A stretch of DNA of 64,000 bases from Microbacterium suaedae (GCF_003254645.1 NZ_PNFD01000002.1:62001-126000); one strand, 5' to 3'. Positions 8,626 through 18,472 are shown, numbered from the stretch's first letter. The notes: generated by a model not told the origin, from the sequence alone. Made by a program: numbers and translations.

Positions 8626-9716
8626 GCGGCTCCCGTGCGGCGGGTGAAGAGGGCCGACTCGACGGTCAGACCGGGGCCGAAGCAGAGCCCGGCGACCCGT
8701 GCCGCGTCACCGAGACGTGCGTCTTCGAGGATCCGGCGCAGGATGAAGAGCACGGTGACGCTCGACATGTTTCCGTACTTGCGGAGAACTTCTCGCGAGT
8801 CCGACATTGCGGAATCGGGGAGATCGAGCCCCGACTGCACCCGATCGAGCACGCTCCTGCCACCGGGATGCACCGCCCACGCGTCGGGCATCGGGTCGTC
8901 GCCGAGCATCTCGCGGACGACCGTGCGGATCTCGCGCCCGATGATACGGGGGACCTCGGCAGTGAGAGTCATCTCGAACCCCTGGTCGCCGATCGTCCAT
9001 TCCATCGCGCCCTCGCCTTCGCTCGTGATCGACGTTGAGAACCGGCCCATTTCGAGGACCGGGCCCGGCGATCGAAGATCTGCGGACGAGACGACCGCAG
9101 CGGCGGCCCCGTCGGCGAAGACCGCTGATGCGACGATCTGCTCGGGATCGGACGATGAACGGATATGCAGGGAGCACAGCTCGGCGCACACGACGAGGAC
9201 GACGGATCCGGGTTGCGCGTCGCCGATGCGGGTTGCGGCACGGAGTGCAGGAAACGCCGCCGCGCATCCGATGAAGCCGAGGTGGTAGCGCTCGACGGTC
9301 GGGGGAAGACCGATGTCCCGCACGAGGCGAAAGTCGGGGCCGGGAGCGAAGAAGCCGGTGCACGAGACGGTGATCACGTGGCTGACGTCGCCGGCGGCGA
9401 ACCCGGAGCGTGCCAGCGCATCGGACGCAGCTGCTGCGAAGAGCGGCGGAGCCTCGCGTCGGTAGATCTCGTTGCGCTCGCCCGTCGTCGGCGAGCGCAG
9501 CTGAGCATCTTCGTCGACGAATGCACCGGCACCCCCGCCGAGCTCGTCGACGACCGTATGGCGTCCTTCGATTGCTGAGTGGTCGAACGCGCCTCGGATC
9601 AGTCGTGAGGCGCGGCGATCGATGTCGCTCTGACCGGCGAGGAAGTCGCGGATCTGCGACTGCGGGAGCCTCGTCGAAGGGACCGCCGTGCCGATGGATC
9701 GGAGCGTGGTGACCAT
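8622..9716 (-). CDS. Type III polyketide synthase
   Basis: A 364-residue chalcone-synthase-fold enzyme with the complete catalytic triad: Cys119 in VSCTGF, His283 in WAVHPGG and Asn316 in YGNMSS. It condenses malonyl-CoA units onto an acyl-CoA starter and cyclises the chain, typically to resorcinol, pyrone or related rings. It is the first gene of the operon with the methyltransferase and monooxygenase, and has an ATG start at 9716. The cluster sits inside the respiratory locus. Starter and ring type are unknown. Confidence 0.92.
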   Translation of the reverse strand: MVTTLRSIGTAVPSTRLPQSQIRDFLAGQSDIDRRASRLIRGAFDHSAIEGRHTVVDELGGGAGAFVDEDAQLRSPTTGERNEIYRREAPPLFAAAASDALARSGFAAGDVSHVITVSCTGFFAPGPDFRLVRDIGLPPTVERYHLGFIGCAAAFPALRAATRIGDAQPGSVVLVVCAELCSLHIRSSSDPEQIVASAVFADGAAAAVVSSADLRSPGPVLEMGRFSTSITSEGEGAMEWTIGDQGFEMTLTAEVPRIIGREIRTVVREMLGDDPMPDAWAVHPGGRSVLDRVQSGLDLPDSAMSDSREVLRKYGNMSSVTVLFILRRILEDARLGDAARVAGLCFGPGLTVESALFTRRTGAA

Positions 9717-9771
9717 ACTTCAACCTAAACCGGATGGCCGGCTACGGGGGAGGGGGAGCGCTCCGGGGAAG

Positions 9772-9814
9772 ACGAAACGGGCCCGGATCCCTGAAGGATC
9801 CGGGCCCGTTTCGT
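9772..9814 (-). terminator. Terminator of the qcr operon
   Basis: Perfect 19-bp arms (9772-9790 and 9796-9814, containing ACGAAACGGGCCCGGATCC) with a 5-base loop, 15 bp beyond the qcrB stop. It separates the bcc operon from the polyketide operon, whose promoter must lie between 9717 and 9771. Confidence 0.9.
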
Positions 9815-9829
9815 GTGCACAGGCCTGCG

Positions 9830-11530
9830 TCAGCGCTTGTCGTCGGCGTCCGGGAGGTGCTCGTCGATTTCGCCGTGCTCGCCGTGCTCCGGCGATCCGT
9901 ACTCCTCGAGCACGTGCTTCTGGTGCTCGAGCGACGCCTCGTACTCCGCGTTCGTCACCGGCTGCAGGCGGTCCTCGAAGAACCAGCGCGACAGGGCGCC
10001 GCGCATCTTCTGGGACGCGCGGATCCGGCCGTGCTCGTCGGGGCGGACGATCAGGGGCTCATACGTCTCGTCTGCGACGAGCTTCCACCGCTCGTACTCG
10101 TCGACGGGCTTGTGGACTTCCTTGTACTCGCCGCCTGGCAGGCGGACGATGCGGCCCGACTCGTAGCCGTGCAGGACGATCTCGCGGTCCTTCTTCTGCA
10201 GCGCGATGCAGATGCGCTTCGTGATGAAGTACACCGCGACGGTGCCGAGGATCAGCATCGCCTGCAGGCCATGGATCACGCCCTCCATCGTGAGGCGGAA
10301 GTGCGTCGCGATGAGGTCGGACGATGCCGCCGCCCACAGGACCGCGTAGAACCACACGCCGGCTGCACCGATCGCGGTGCGCGTCGCGGCCGTGCGCGGA
10401 CGCTGCGCGATGTGGTGCTCCCGCTTGTCGCCCGTGACCCACGCCTCGAGGAAGGGGTAGATCGCGACGGCGATGATGAACAGGACGAGCACGATGAGCG
10501 GCAGGAGGATACCGAACGGATACACCTTGCCGAGGATCTCGATGTCGAGATGCGGCGGCGCGAGGCGCAGGGCGCCGTCGGCGAAGCCGATGTACCAGTC
10601 GGGCTGCGTACCGGCCGACACGGGGGAGGGATCGTACGGCCCGTATCCCCAGATCGGGTTGATCTGCACGAGCGACGCGACGAGAACGAGCGCGCCGAAG
10701 ACGATGAAGAAGAACCCGCCCATCTTCGACATGTACACGGGCATCATCGGGTAGCCCACGACGTTGCCGTTCGTGCGTCCGGGACCCGCGAACTGCGTGT
10801 GCTTGTTCACGATCATCAGCACGAGGTGGATCGCGATGAGTGCGATCACCATGAGCGGGAGGATCAGGATGTGCAGCGCGTACAGGCGTCCGACGATGTC
10901 CGTTCCGGGGAACTCGCCACCGAACATCAGGTAGGAGGTCCACGGCCCGATGACGGGGAAGGCCTTGATCATGCCGTCGATGATGCGCAGGCCGTTGCCC
11001 GAGAGCACGTCGTCGGGGAGCGAGTAGCCCGTGAAGCCCTCGGCCATCGCGAGGACGAAGAGCAGGAAGCCCACGACCCAGTTCAGCTCACGGGGCTTGC
11101 GGAAGGCGCCCGTGAAGAACACGCGCAGCATGTGCACGCCGATACCCGCGACGAAGGTGAGCGCTGCCCAGTGATGCAGCTGACGCACGAGCAGGCCGCC
11201 GCGCAGATCGAAGCTGATGTGCAGCGTCGACTCCATGGCGACCGACATCGGGATGCCGCGCATGGGCTCGTAGGCACCGGTGTAGTGGGTCTCGACCATC
11301 GAGGCCTGGAAGAAGAACGTCAGGAACGTGCCCGAGATGAGCACGACGACGAACGACCACAGCGCGATCTCGCCGAGCATGAACGACCAGTGGTCGGGGA
11401 AGACCTTGCGGCCGAGTGCCTTGACGAGGCCGGACAGGCTCGTTCGCTCGTCGAGGTAGTTCGCGGTCGCGCCGACGAAGCGACCGCCAAGCGGGGCCTT
11501 CTTCTCTTCAGTGGCGGTGGCGGTGCTCAA
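9830..11530 (-). CDS. qcrB: Cytochrome bc1 complex cytochrome b subunit
   Basis: About 566 residues, longer than mitochondrial cytochrome b because of the cytosolic C-terminal extension typical of actinobacterial QcrB. Eight or nine helices are visible. The haem-ligand His pairs are in the LHHWAALTFVAGIGVHMLR and ALHILILPLMVIALIAIH segments, and the Qo-site motif appears as DPSP rather than PEWY. The start chosen is TTG at 11530, overlapping the qcrA stop (ATTGA); the in-frame sequence upstream is qcrA shadow. It oxidises menaquinol and is in the supercomplex with CtaCDEF. Confidence 0.95.
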   Translation of the reverse strand: MSTATATEEKKAPLGGRFVGATANYLDERTSLSGLVKALGRKVFPDHWSFMLGEIALWSFVVVLISGTFLTFFFQASMVETHYTGAYEPMRGIPMSVAMESTLHISFDLRGGLLVRQLHHWAALTFVAGIGVHMLRVFFTGAFRKPRELNWVVGFLLFVLAMAEGFTGYSLPDDVLSGNGLRIIDGMIKAFPVIGPWTSYLMFGGEFPGTDIVGRLYALHILILPLMVIALIAIHLVLMIVNKHTQFAGPGRTNGNVVGYPMMPVYMSKMGGFFFIVFGALVLVASLVQINPIWGYGPYDPSPVSAGTQPDWYIGFADGALRLAPPHLDIEILGKVYPFGILLPLIVLVLFIIAVAIYPFLEAWVTGDKREHHIAQRPRTAATRTAIGAAGVWFYAVLWAAASSDLIATHFRLTMEGVIHGLQAMLILGTVAVYFITKRICIALQKKDREIVLHGYESGRIVRLPGGEYKEVHKPVDEYERWKLVADETYEPLIVRPDEHGRIRASQKMRGALSRWFFEDRLQPVTNAEYEASLEHQKHVLEEYGSPEHGEHGEIDEHLPDADDKR

Positions 11531-12582
11531 TGCATCTCCCAGAAGCTCGGTCCGACAGGCTCCGTGAAGTCGCTCCTGGCGACCAGATAGCCCTCGTCGT
11601 CGACGGTGATCGGCAGCTGCGGCAACGGACGGGATGCGGGGCCGAAGACGACCTTCGCCTCGTCGGAGACGTCGAACTGCGACTGGTGACAGGGGCACAG
11701 CAGGTGGTGCGTGTGCTGCTCGTAGAGCGCGACGGGGCAACCCACGTGCGTGCAGACCTTCGAGTACGCGACGATGCCGTCGTACGACCAGTCCTTGCGC
11801 TCCTCGCGCTCCGTGATCTGCTCGGGGCGCATACGGACCATGAGGACCATCGCCTTGGCCTTCTCGTTGAGGAAGCCATCGTCGTGCGACACGTCGAGCA
11901 GTGTCTCTGGGATCACGTGGAAAGCGGATCCGAGCGTCACATCGCTCGCCTTGATGCGCGTGCCGGAGGGGTCGCGTGTCAGGTGCACGCCCTCGTCCCA
12001 CGTCGTCTGCTTGAGCAGCTGCACGGGATCCTTGCCGTCGTTCGGCGCGAGGCCACGGAACAGCGTGATGCCGGGGAGGATCGATGCGACGAGCGCGGCG
12101 AAGAGCGAGTTGCGGATCATCTTGCGACGACCGAAGCCCGACTCCTCATTCGCGGTCTCGAACTCCTTCACGACGTGGGCGCGCGTGTCCTCCGAGCCGC
12201 GTGTCGCGTGGCGCTCCTCCACGTACTCCTTGTCGCTCATGAGCGTCTTGGACCAGTGGATCGCGCCGACGCCGATCGCGAGCAGCGCGAAGGCGATGCC
12301 GAGGCCGATGTACATGTTGTTGTTGCGGATCGAGGTGAACTCCATGTCCTCGATCGGGAACAGCATGTACGCCGCGACGGCCCAGATGCTCGCCGCCACC
12401 GACAGGTAGAACAGCGTGTATACGGTGCGCTCCGCGGCCTTCTCAGCCTTCGGATCCTTGTCGGTGATGCGCGCGCGGTGCGGGGGGAGACCCGGGTTCT
12501 TCACCGGATCGTCGACCGAGACGGCGAGGCCCGCGGAAGGCTGAGCAGCCTTCTCTACAGCCTGCGAATCGTCGTGTGCCAT
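11527..12582 (-). CDS. qcrA: Rieske iron-sulfur subunit of the bcc complex
   Basis: 351 residues from MAHDDSQ at 12582, chosen because AAGGAG lies 5 bp upstream; in-frame starts at 12615 (ATG) and 12621 (TTG) would add 11 to 13 residues. Three membrane helices lie in the N-terminal half, as in actinobacterial QcrA. The C-terminal Rieske domain shows CTHVGC and CPCHQS, the Cys/His ligands of the 2Fe-2S cluster. It transfers electrons from menaquinol to the dihaem QcrC. Confidence 0.95.
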   Translation of the reverse strand: MAHDDSQAVEKAAQPSAGLAVSVDDPVKNPGLPPHRARITDKDPKAEKAAERTVYTLFYLSVAASIWAVAAYMLFPIEDMEFTSIRNNNMYIGLGIAFALLAIGVGAIHWSKTLMSDKEYVEERHATRGSEDTRAHVVKEFETANEESGFGRRKMIRNSLFAALVASILPGITLFRGLAPNDGKDPVQLLKQTTWDEGVHLTRDPSGTRIKASDVTLGSAFHVIPETLLDVSHDDGFLNEKAKAMVLMVRMRPEQITEREERKDWSYDGIVAYSKVCTHVGCPVALYEQHTHHLLCPCHQSQFDVSDEAKVVFGPASRPLPQLPITVDDEGYLVARSDFTEPVGPSFWEMH

Positions 12583-12617
12583 CGTGCTCCTTGTCACGTC
12601 CTCTTCGTTCGACATGC

Positions 12618-13421
12618 TCAATTCGACTTCGCCGTGATCCAGACGGCGACGGCGATGAGACCGCCGATGCCGAAGATCCAGATGAAGAGGCCTTCGGAGA
12701 CCGGGCCGAGCGAACCGAGCGTGAAGCCGCCGGGGGCCTGCATCTCCTGCTGGTAGAGGAGCGCAGAGACGATGTCGCGCTTGTCCTCTTCGGTGAGGTT
12801 CATGTCGTTGAACACGGGCATGTTCTGCGGACCCGTGATCATCGCCGCGTAGATGTTCAGCGCCGACGTGTCGTGGATGTCCGGCGCGAACTTGCCCTCA
12901 GTAAGTGCGCCGCCGGCCGCGGCCACGTTGTGGCACATCGCGCAGTTGATGCGGAACAGCTCGGCGCCGCGCGACACATCGCCCTCGCCATCGAGCACGC
13001 GCGCGGACGGGTAGTCGGGCCCCGGGGCCACGGACTGCACGTACTGCGCCATCGACTCGGTCTGCACGTCGGTGAACTGGACGGGCTTCTGGTCGGCCTG
13101 GGGTCCCTGCATCTGCATCGGCATGCGGCCGGTCGATACCTGGAACTCCACCGCGAGCGCACCGACGCCGTTGAGCGACGGGCCGGTCTCGGTGCCCTCG
13201 AGGTTCAAGCCGTGGCAGGTGGCGCAGTTCGCCTGGAACAGCTTCTCGCCCTCCGCGACGCTCGCCGTCGTGGTGGTCGACGACTCGTCCGTGGAGGCGA
13301 CCGCTGCAGACGCGCCCGCATAGAGGCCTCCGGTCATGAGCAGGCCGACGGCGATCAGCGCTGCGGCGGCGAAGGGGCTGCGGCGACCGCGCGAGCGGCG
13401 CTGTGTCTTCTCTCGTGCCAT
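12618..13421 (-). CDS. qcrC: Dihaem cytochrome c subunit of the bcc complex
   Basis: 267 residues with an N-terminal signal/anchor helix, two CxxCH haem-binding sites (CATCHG and CAMCHN) and a C-terminal membrane helix. The dihaem form replaces soluble cytochrome c and links the bcc and aa3 complexes directly, the known actinobacterial arrangement. It lies 21 bp after ctaE and immediately before qcrA in the same operon. Confidence 0.96.
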   Translation of the reverse strand: MAREKTQRRSRGRRSPFAAAALIAVGLLMTGGLYAGASAAVASTDESSTTTTASVAEGEKLFQANCATCHGLNLEGTETGPSLNGVGALAVEFQVSTGRMPMQMQGPQADQKPVQFTDVQTESMAQYVQSVAPGPDYPSARVLDGEGDVSRGAELFRINCAMCHNVAAAGGALTEGKFAPDIHDTSALNIYAAMITGPQNMPVFNDMNLTEEDKRDIVSALLYQQEMQAPGGFTLGSLGPVSEGLFIWIFGIGGLIAVAVWITAKSN

Positions 13422-13442
13422 GAGTGTGGTGTTGCTCCGCTC

Positions 13443-14072
13443 TTACTGCAGGAAGTAGATGACGAGGAACAGGGCGATCCAGACCACGTCGACGAAGTGC
13501 CAGTAGTACGACACGACGACGGCGGTCGTGGCCTCCTTGTGCGTGAACCGCTTGACGGCGAACGCGCGTCCCAGGGTGAGGAGGAAGGCGATGAGGCCGC
13601 CGGTGACGTGCAGCGCGTGGAAGCCGGTCGTGAGGTAGAACGCAGAGCCGTACGGGTCGCTGCCCAGCGTCACGCCTTCGGCGACGAGCTGTGCGTACTC
13701 CCAGACCTGGCCGGAGACGAAGATCGCTCCGAGCGCGAACGTCAGCCAGAACCACGGGATCATGCCCCACGACTTCCAGCCCTGCCCCTTGACCGTGTGC
13801 GGCTGCATGCGCTCGGCCGCCCACACGCCGAACTGACAGGTGACGGAGGACAGCACCAGGATCACCGTGTTGATGAAGGCGAACGGCACATTCAGAAGTG
13901 TCGTTTGCTCTTCCCACAGGCCCGGAGAGGTGCTCCGGAGTGTGAAGTAGATGGCGAAGAGGCCCGCGAAGAACATGACCTCGGAGCCGAGCCACACGAT
14001 CGTGCCGACGCTGACAGGATCGGGGCGCTTCACCGTTCTGGGCGCAGGGGCATACGTAGCTGGGGTCGTCAC
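13443..14072 (-). CDS. ctaE: Cytochrome c oxidase subunit III
   Basis: 209 residues from GTG 14072 ([11 protein letters not shown]); an earlier ATG at 14192 would add an unlikely non-hydrophobic 40-residue leader. Five membrane helices and the subunit III segments [13 protein letters not shown] and TGFHALHV are present. It is the first gene of the ctaE-qcrC-qcrA-qcrB operon, separated from the other oxidase genes by about 7.6 kb that includes the polyketide cluster. Confidence 0.95.
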   Translation of the reverse strand: MTTPATYAPAPRTVKRPDPVSVGTIVWLGSEVMFFAGLFAIYFTLRSTSPGLWEEQTTLLNVPFAFINTVILVLSSVTCQFGVWAAERMQPHTVKGQGWKSWGMIPWFWLTFALGAIFVSGQVWEYAQLVAEGVTLGSDPYGSAFYLTTGFHALHVTGGLIAFLLTLGRAFAVKRFTHKEATTAVVVSYYWHFVDVVWIALFLVIYFLQ

Positions 14073-14287
14073 CCGTCCATTATTGCCGATACCGCGGGGT
14101 GATTTTTGCATCTCGTGCGAAGGTAGGTGCGCCTTACCACCTCTGAGGTCCTGATGAATGCCCTCTGGTGGGCATGAGAAACCGCCGGTCATGCGGTCAG
14201 AATCGAGTCGTCGACAGGTGTGTGCACGCGATGCGGATGGATTTCTACGCCGTGTCGAGACTGCGTGAATCCCCTAACATCGCCCCT

Positions 14288-15349
14288 ATGACGCATCCGA
14301 CGTGGCCCGAGCTCCTGACCGCCGCCGTCTCCGGCACCGACCTGACCGTTTCGCAGGCCGAATGGGCGATGCGCCAGGTGATGCAGGGCGAGGCGACGAA
14401 CGCGCAGCTCGGAGGCCTTCTGCTCGCGCTCCGTGCGAAGGGCGAGTCCGTCGAGGAGGTGATCGGCTTTCGCGATGCGATCCTCGACGCCGCCGTGCCG
14501 CTTCCGGTCAATCCGAACGTTCTCGACATCGTCGGGACCGGCGGCGATGGCTACGGCACCGTGAACATCTCGTCAACCGCATCGATCATCGTTGCGGCGA
14601 TGGGCGTGCCGGTCGTGAAGCACGGCAACCGTGCGGTGAGCTCGAAGACGGGTGCGTCGGACGTTCTCAGCGAGCTCGGCATCGATCTGCGCCTCACGCC
14701 GGAGTCGGTCGCCCAGGTGCTCGACGAGGCGGGCATCACGTTCGCGTGGGCCGCCGCGTTCCACCCCGGATTCCGGCACGCCGCTCCCGTGCGCGCCGAG
14801 CTCGGCGTGCCGACCGTGTTCAACTTCCTGGGTCCGCTCGTCAATCCGGCGCGTGCCGAGGCGAACGCCGTCGGCGTGTCTTCGCTCGAGACGGTCCCGA
14901 TCGTCACGGGTGTCTTCCGGACTCGTGGCGCGACGGCGCTCGTGTTCCGAGGGGAGGACGGTCTCGACGAGCTCACGACGACGGGGTACAGCCGCATCTG
15001 GCAGATCTCGAACGGTGATCTGCATGAGTTCGACATCCATCCGCGCGACCTCGGGCTCCCGACGGCCTCCATCGACGACCTGCTCGGTGGCACACCGGCT
15101 GAGAACGCCGACACGCTCCGCCGTACTCTCGCAGGTGAGCAGGGGCCCGTCCGTGACATCGTCCTTCTCAACGCGGCGGCAGGGATCGTCGCGTACCGAC
15201 TCGCTCAGGATCCGACGCAGGCTGACCGCAACATGATCCAGCGGCTCGTCGAGGCCTTCGCCGAGGCTGCGGCAGCCGTCGATGACGGCCGCGCCACGGC
15301 GAAGCTCGCCGCGTGGGTTGCGGCATCTCGTCAGGCGGGGTCCGACTGA
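14288..15349 (+). CDS. trpD: Anthranilate phosphoribosyltransferase
   Basis: 353 residues. The diagnostic DIVGTGGDG PRPP-binding motif is at residues ~80-88, followed by KHGNRAVSSKTGASDVLS and FNFLGPLVNPA. It transfers phosphoribose to anthranilate in tryptophan synthesis. ATG 14288 was chosen over an upstream in-frame start at 14168 because the extra 40 residues do not resemble the family. It stands apart from other trp genes, common in actinobacteria. Confidence 0.95.
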   Translation: MTHPTWPELLTAAVSGTDLTVSQAEWAMRQVMQGEATNAQLGGLLLALRAKGESVEEVIGFRDAILDAAVPLPVNPNVLDIVGTGGDGYGTVNISSTASIIVAAMGVPVVKHGNRAVSSKTGASDVLSELGIDLRLTPESVAQVLDEAGITFAWAAAFHPGFRHAAPVRAELGVPTVFNFLGPLVNPARAEANAVGVSSLETVPIVTGVFRTRGATALVFRGEDGLDELTTTGYSRIWQISNGDLHEFDIHPRDLGLPTASIDDLLGGTPAENADTLRRTLAGEQGPVRDIVLLNAAAGIVAYRLAQDPTQADRNMIQRLVEAFAEAAAAVDDGRATAKLAAWVAASRQAGSD

Positions 15350-15405
15350 CGATCAGGCCCGGCACGTAGGATCGTCGAGAAGACCACAATTGGGGGGACC
15401 TCACC

Positions 15406-15972
15406 ATGGAACTGCTCGTACCTCTCCTGATCGTCGTCGCGGTCGTCGTGATCGCGGGCATCTACCTCTGGGCGACGTACAACTCGCTTGTCTCGCTCGG
15501 AACGCGTGTCGAGGAGGCATGGAGCGGTATCGAGGTGCAGCTCAAGCGCCGTGCCGATCTGATCCCGAACCTCATCGAGACGGTCAAGGGATACGCCGCG
15601 CACGAGAAGGCGGTCTTCGAGAATGTCACCCGTGCGCGTGCCGAAGTGCTCGGCGCGGATGGTCCGGCTGAGGCCGGCGTCGCCGAGAATCACATGCAGC
15701 AGGCGCTGAAGAGCATCTTCGCCGTTGCAGAGGCATATCCCGGCCTGCAGGCGAGCCAGAATTATCTGCAGCTGCAGAACGAGCTCGTCGACACGGAGGA
15801 CAAGATCCAAGCGTCCCGCCGCTTCTACAACGGGGGCGTGCGGGAGCTGAACATCAAGATCAAGCAGTTTCCGAACAACCTCTTCTCGCGTGGACTCGGC
15901 TTCACGGAGCGCGAGTTCTTCGAGGTCGAGGACGCGGCATCCGTGCGGCAGCCGCCGCGCGTGCAGTTCTGA
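15406..15972 (+). CDS. LemA family protein
   Basis: 188 residues: one N-terminal membrane helix, then a helical bundle with the LemA hallmark segments VEEAWSGIEVQLKRRADLIPNL and RRFYNGGVRELN. It is membrane-anchored with the bulk of the protein probably extracytoplasmic. Function is poorly defined. GGGGGGACC lies upstream of the ATG. Frequent LemA partners (TPM-domain or M48 genes) are not adjacent here. Confidence 0.9.
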   Translation: MELLVPLLIVVAVVVIAGIYLWATYNSLVSLGTRVEEAWSGIEVQLKRRADLIPNLIETVKGYAAHEKAVFENVTRARAEVLGADGPAEAGVAENHMQQALKSIFAVAEAYPGLQASQNYLQLQNELVDTEDKIQASRRFYNGGVRELNIKIKQFPNNLFSRGLGFTEREFFEVEDAASVRQPPRVQF

Positions 15973-16020
15973 CGCGCTGCGCGCAGCATCACGCCGCCGT
16001 CGGGGAATAGACTCGCTGAG

Positions 16021-17226
16021 ATGAGCGATAGGTCCCGGCGGCGGCGTGGTTTTTTCGGACGTGCGATGCCGACCGAATCCGTCGAGCATCACGAGGTGCC
16101 GTCTGTGTCTGAGACGGTTCCGCGGCCCCTGCGCATCGCGGCCGCGTACGCGTGGCGGCTGCTGTTGGTCGCCGGTGTCGTGGCGCTCGCGGTGTGGTTG
16201 ATCATCCAGTTCAAGATCATCGTCGTCCCCGTGCTCGTCGCCATTCTGCTCTCGGCGCTCCTCTGGCCGGCGCTCGGGTGGATGCTCGCGCACCGCGTGC
16301 CTCGTGTGATCGCGATCATCGCGTCGCTCGTCGGAACGCTCGCGATTGTCACGGGCCTCGTCTGGCTCGTGGTCTGGCAGGTCTCAGAGCAGTCGGAGAA
16401 TGTGCGCACGCGGGCGCTCGAACGCTGGGCCGATCTGCAGGAGTGGATCCTGTCCATCGGGATCTTCCCCGAAGAGCTCGTGACCGAGGTCGTCGGCTTC
16501 GTGACCGACTTCATCGGGGAACAGAGCGACGTGCTCGTCAGCGGAGCCCTGTCTCTGGGATCGACGATCGGCCACGTCGGCGCGGGTGTTCTGCTGGCTT
16601 TCTTCACCCTTATCTGCCTGCTCTTCGACGGCGAGGGGATCTGGCGGTGGACGACGCGGCTGTTCCCGCGGCAGGCGCGCGTCGCGGTCGACCGGTCCGC
16701 TCGCAACGGATGGGCCACCCTCATCAACTACGCGCGCACGCAGATCTTCGTCGCATCGATCGACGGCATCGGCATCGGTCTCGGCGCTGCACTTCTGGGC
16801 GTTCCGCTCGCGATCCCGATCGGCGTGATCGTCTTCCTGGCCTCGTTCGTGCCGTTCCTCGGCGCGATCGTGTCAGGGGCTTTCGCGGTGCTGATTGCCC
16901 TCGCCTACAACGGCCCGCTGATCGCGATCGCGATGCTGGCGGTCGTGCTCGCGGTCCAGCAGATCGAGAGCCACGTCCTGCAGCCCCTCGTGATGGGCGC
17001 CGCCGTGAAGGTCCACCCGCTCGCCGTCGTGCTGGTTGTGCTCGCGGGGGCAATGGCGGGCGGTATCGCGGGAGCCCTGTTCGCCGTGCCGCTCGCGGCT
17101 TTCGTGAACGTCGTGGCAGTGACGCTGTCGACGGGATCCTGGCGGACGGGCGATGTGCCGGAGAACGATCTGATCTGGAGAACCGAGCCCCGAACGATCG
17201 GGCGCGCAGACGAGGAGGAGAAATGA
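16021..17226 (+). CDS. AI-2E family transporter
   Basis: 401 residues with about eight membrane helices. The C-terminal part has the conserved GIPLA-like segment (GVPLAIPIGVIVFLASFVPFLGAIVSG) and VLQPLVMGAAVKVHPL, typical of the AI-2E/PerM family. Substrates in this family vary; naming it an autoinducer exporter would be over-interpretation. Its stop overlaps the ilvA start (ATGA), so the two are probably co-translated. Confidence 0.88.
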   Translation: MSDRSRRRRGFFGRAMPTESVEHHEVPSVSETVPRPLRIAAAYAWRLLLVAGVVALAVWLIIQFKIIVVPVLVAILLSALLWPALGWMLAHRVPRVIAIIASLVGTLAIVTGLVWLVVWQVSEQSENVRTRALERWADLQEWILSIGIFPEELVTEVVGFVTDFIGEQSDVLVSGALSLGSTIGHVGAGVLLAFFTLICLLFDGEGIWRWTTRLFPRQARVAVDRSARNGWATLINYARTQIFVASIDGIGIGLGAALLGVPLAIPIGVIVFLASFVPFLGAIVSGAFAVLIALAYNGPLIAIAMLAVVLAVQQIESHVLQPLVMGAAVKVHPLAVVLVVLAGAMAGGIAGALFAVPLAAFVNVVAVTLSTGSWRTGDVPENDLIWRTEPRTIGRADEEEK

Positions 17227-18458
17227 CGCACGTCGATCTGCCGACGCTGAACGAGTTCGAAGAGGCGGCCGAGGGGCTCGCTCCGGTCATCGAGCGCACC
17301 CCGATCCAGCCATCTCAGCACCTGAGCGACGTGCTCGGTGCGGAGGTCGTGCTCAAACTCGAGAATCTGCAGCGCACGGGATCCTTCAAGGTGCGTGGGG
17401 CGACGCACCGACTCTCGCGCCTCACCGACGAGGAACGCGCTCGCGGTGTCGTCGCTGCTTCGGCAGGCAACCATGCGCAGGGCGTCGCGCTCGCGGCACA
17501 GCAGCTCGGCATCCCCGCGACCATCTACATGCCGCTCGGTGTGCCCGTGCCGAAGCTGCTCGCCACGCGCGGATACGGTGCTGAGGTCGTGCTCGAGGGC
17601 GAGGCCGTCGACGTCGGCCTGCGCCTGGCCGCTGAGCACGCGGAGCGCGAGGGGGCCGTTCTCATCCACCCGTTCGACCACCGCGACATCATCGTGGGGC
17701 AGGGCACGCTCGGGCTCGAGCTGTGCGAGCAGGTCGACGACGTCGAGACGATCGTTATGGGCATCGGCGGCGGCGGTCTGATCGCGGGGGTGGCGGCAGC
17801 CGCGAAGGCCAAGGCGGCGGCCGAGGGGCGCGAGGTGCGCATCATCGGCGTGCAGGCCGAGAACGCAGCCGCGTACCCCGTATCGCTCGGGGCCGGTGAA
17901 CCGGTCACCATCACGACGCAGCCGACGATCGCAGACGGGATCTTCGTGTCGCGGCCCGGCGACGCGCCGTTCGCGATCATCCAGGATCTCGTCGATGAGG
18001 TCGTCACGGTCAGCGACGACGATATCGCGCGCGCGCTTCTGTCACTGCTCGAGCGCGCCAAGCAGGTCGTGGAGCCGGCCGGCGCGGTCGGCGTCGCCGC
18101 GATCCTCGCCGGCAAGATCCGGGCGCAGGGGAAGACGGCCGTCATCCTGTCCGGGGGCAACATCGATCCGCTCCTCATGCAGCGGGTCATCGCGCATGGC
18201 CTCGCCGCCGCAGGGCGGTACATGACGATCCGCATCCCGCTGCCGGATCGTCCGGGGCAGCTCGTGCAGGTGTCCGAGCTGCTCGCACAGACCGGTGCGA
18301 ACGTCATCGAGGTGCTGCACACGCGCCACGGCCAGGGCATGCAGATCAGCGAGGTCGTCCTTCAGATCTCCGTCGAGACGCGCGGAGAGGAGCACCGGGC
18401 GCTCGTGCTCGAGGCGCTGCGCGGAGGCGGCTACCGCCCCGACATCGTTCCCGACTGA
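17223..18458 (+). CDS. ilvA: Threonine ammonia-lyase
   Basis: 411 residues. The PLP lysine is in GSFKVRGA (residue ~54), the phosphate-binding loop is GIGGGGLIAG, and a C-terminal ACT-like regulatory domain (~75 residues, RIPLPDRPGQLVQVSELL) is present. It deaminates threonine to 2-oxobutanoate. The single short ACT domain resembles catabolic or actinobacterial biosynthetic forms; which applies here is unclear. A bidirectional terminator follows. Confidence 0.93.
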   Translation: MTHVDLPTLNEFEEAAEGLAPVIERTPIQPSQHLSDVLGAEVVLKLENLQRTGSFKVRGATHRLSRLTDEERARGVVAASAGNHAQGVALAAQQLGIPATIYMPLGVPVPKLLATRGYGAEVVLEGEAVDVGLRLAAEHAEREGAVLIHPFDHRDIIVGQGTLGLELCEQVDDVETIVMGIGGGGLIAGVAAAAKAKAAAEGREVRIIGVQAENAAAYPVSLGAGEPVTITTQPTIADGIFVSRPGDAPFAIIQDLVDEVVTVSDDDIARALLSLLERAKQVVEPAGAVGVAAILAGKIRAQGKTAVILSGGNIDPLLMQRVIAHGLAAAGRYMTIRIPLPDRPGQLVQVSELLAQTGANVIEVLHTRHGQGMQISEVVLQISVETRGEEHRALVLEALRGGGYRPDIVPD

Positions 18459-18472
18459 CCCGAGCGGTACGA

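Noticed and set aside
9734-11590. Plus-strand open frame of over 600 codons opposite qcrB
   Set aside because: Its composition (Arg, His, Asp and Glu rich, no domain) is that of an antisense shadow; qcrB on the other strand is unmistakable.
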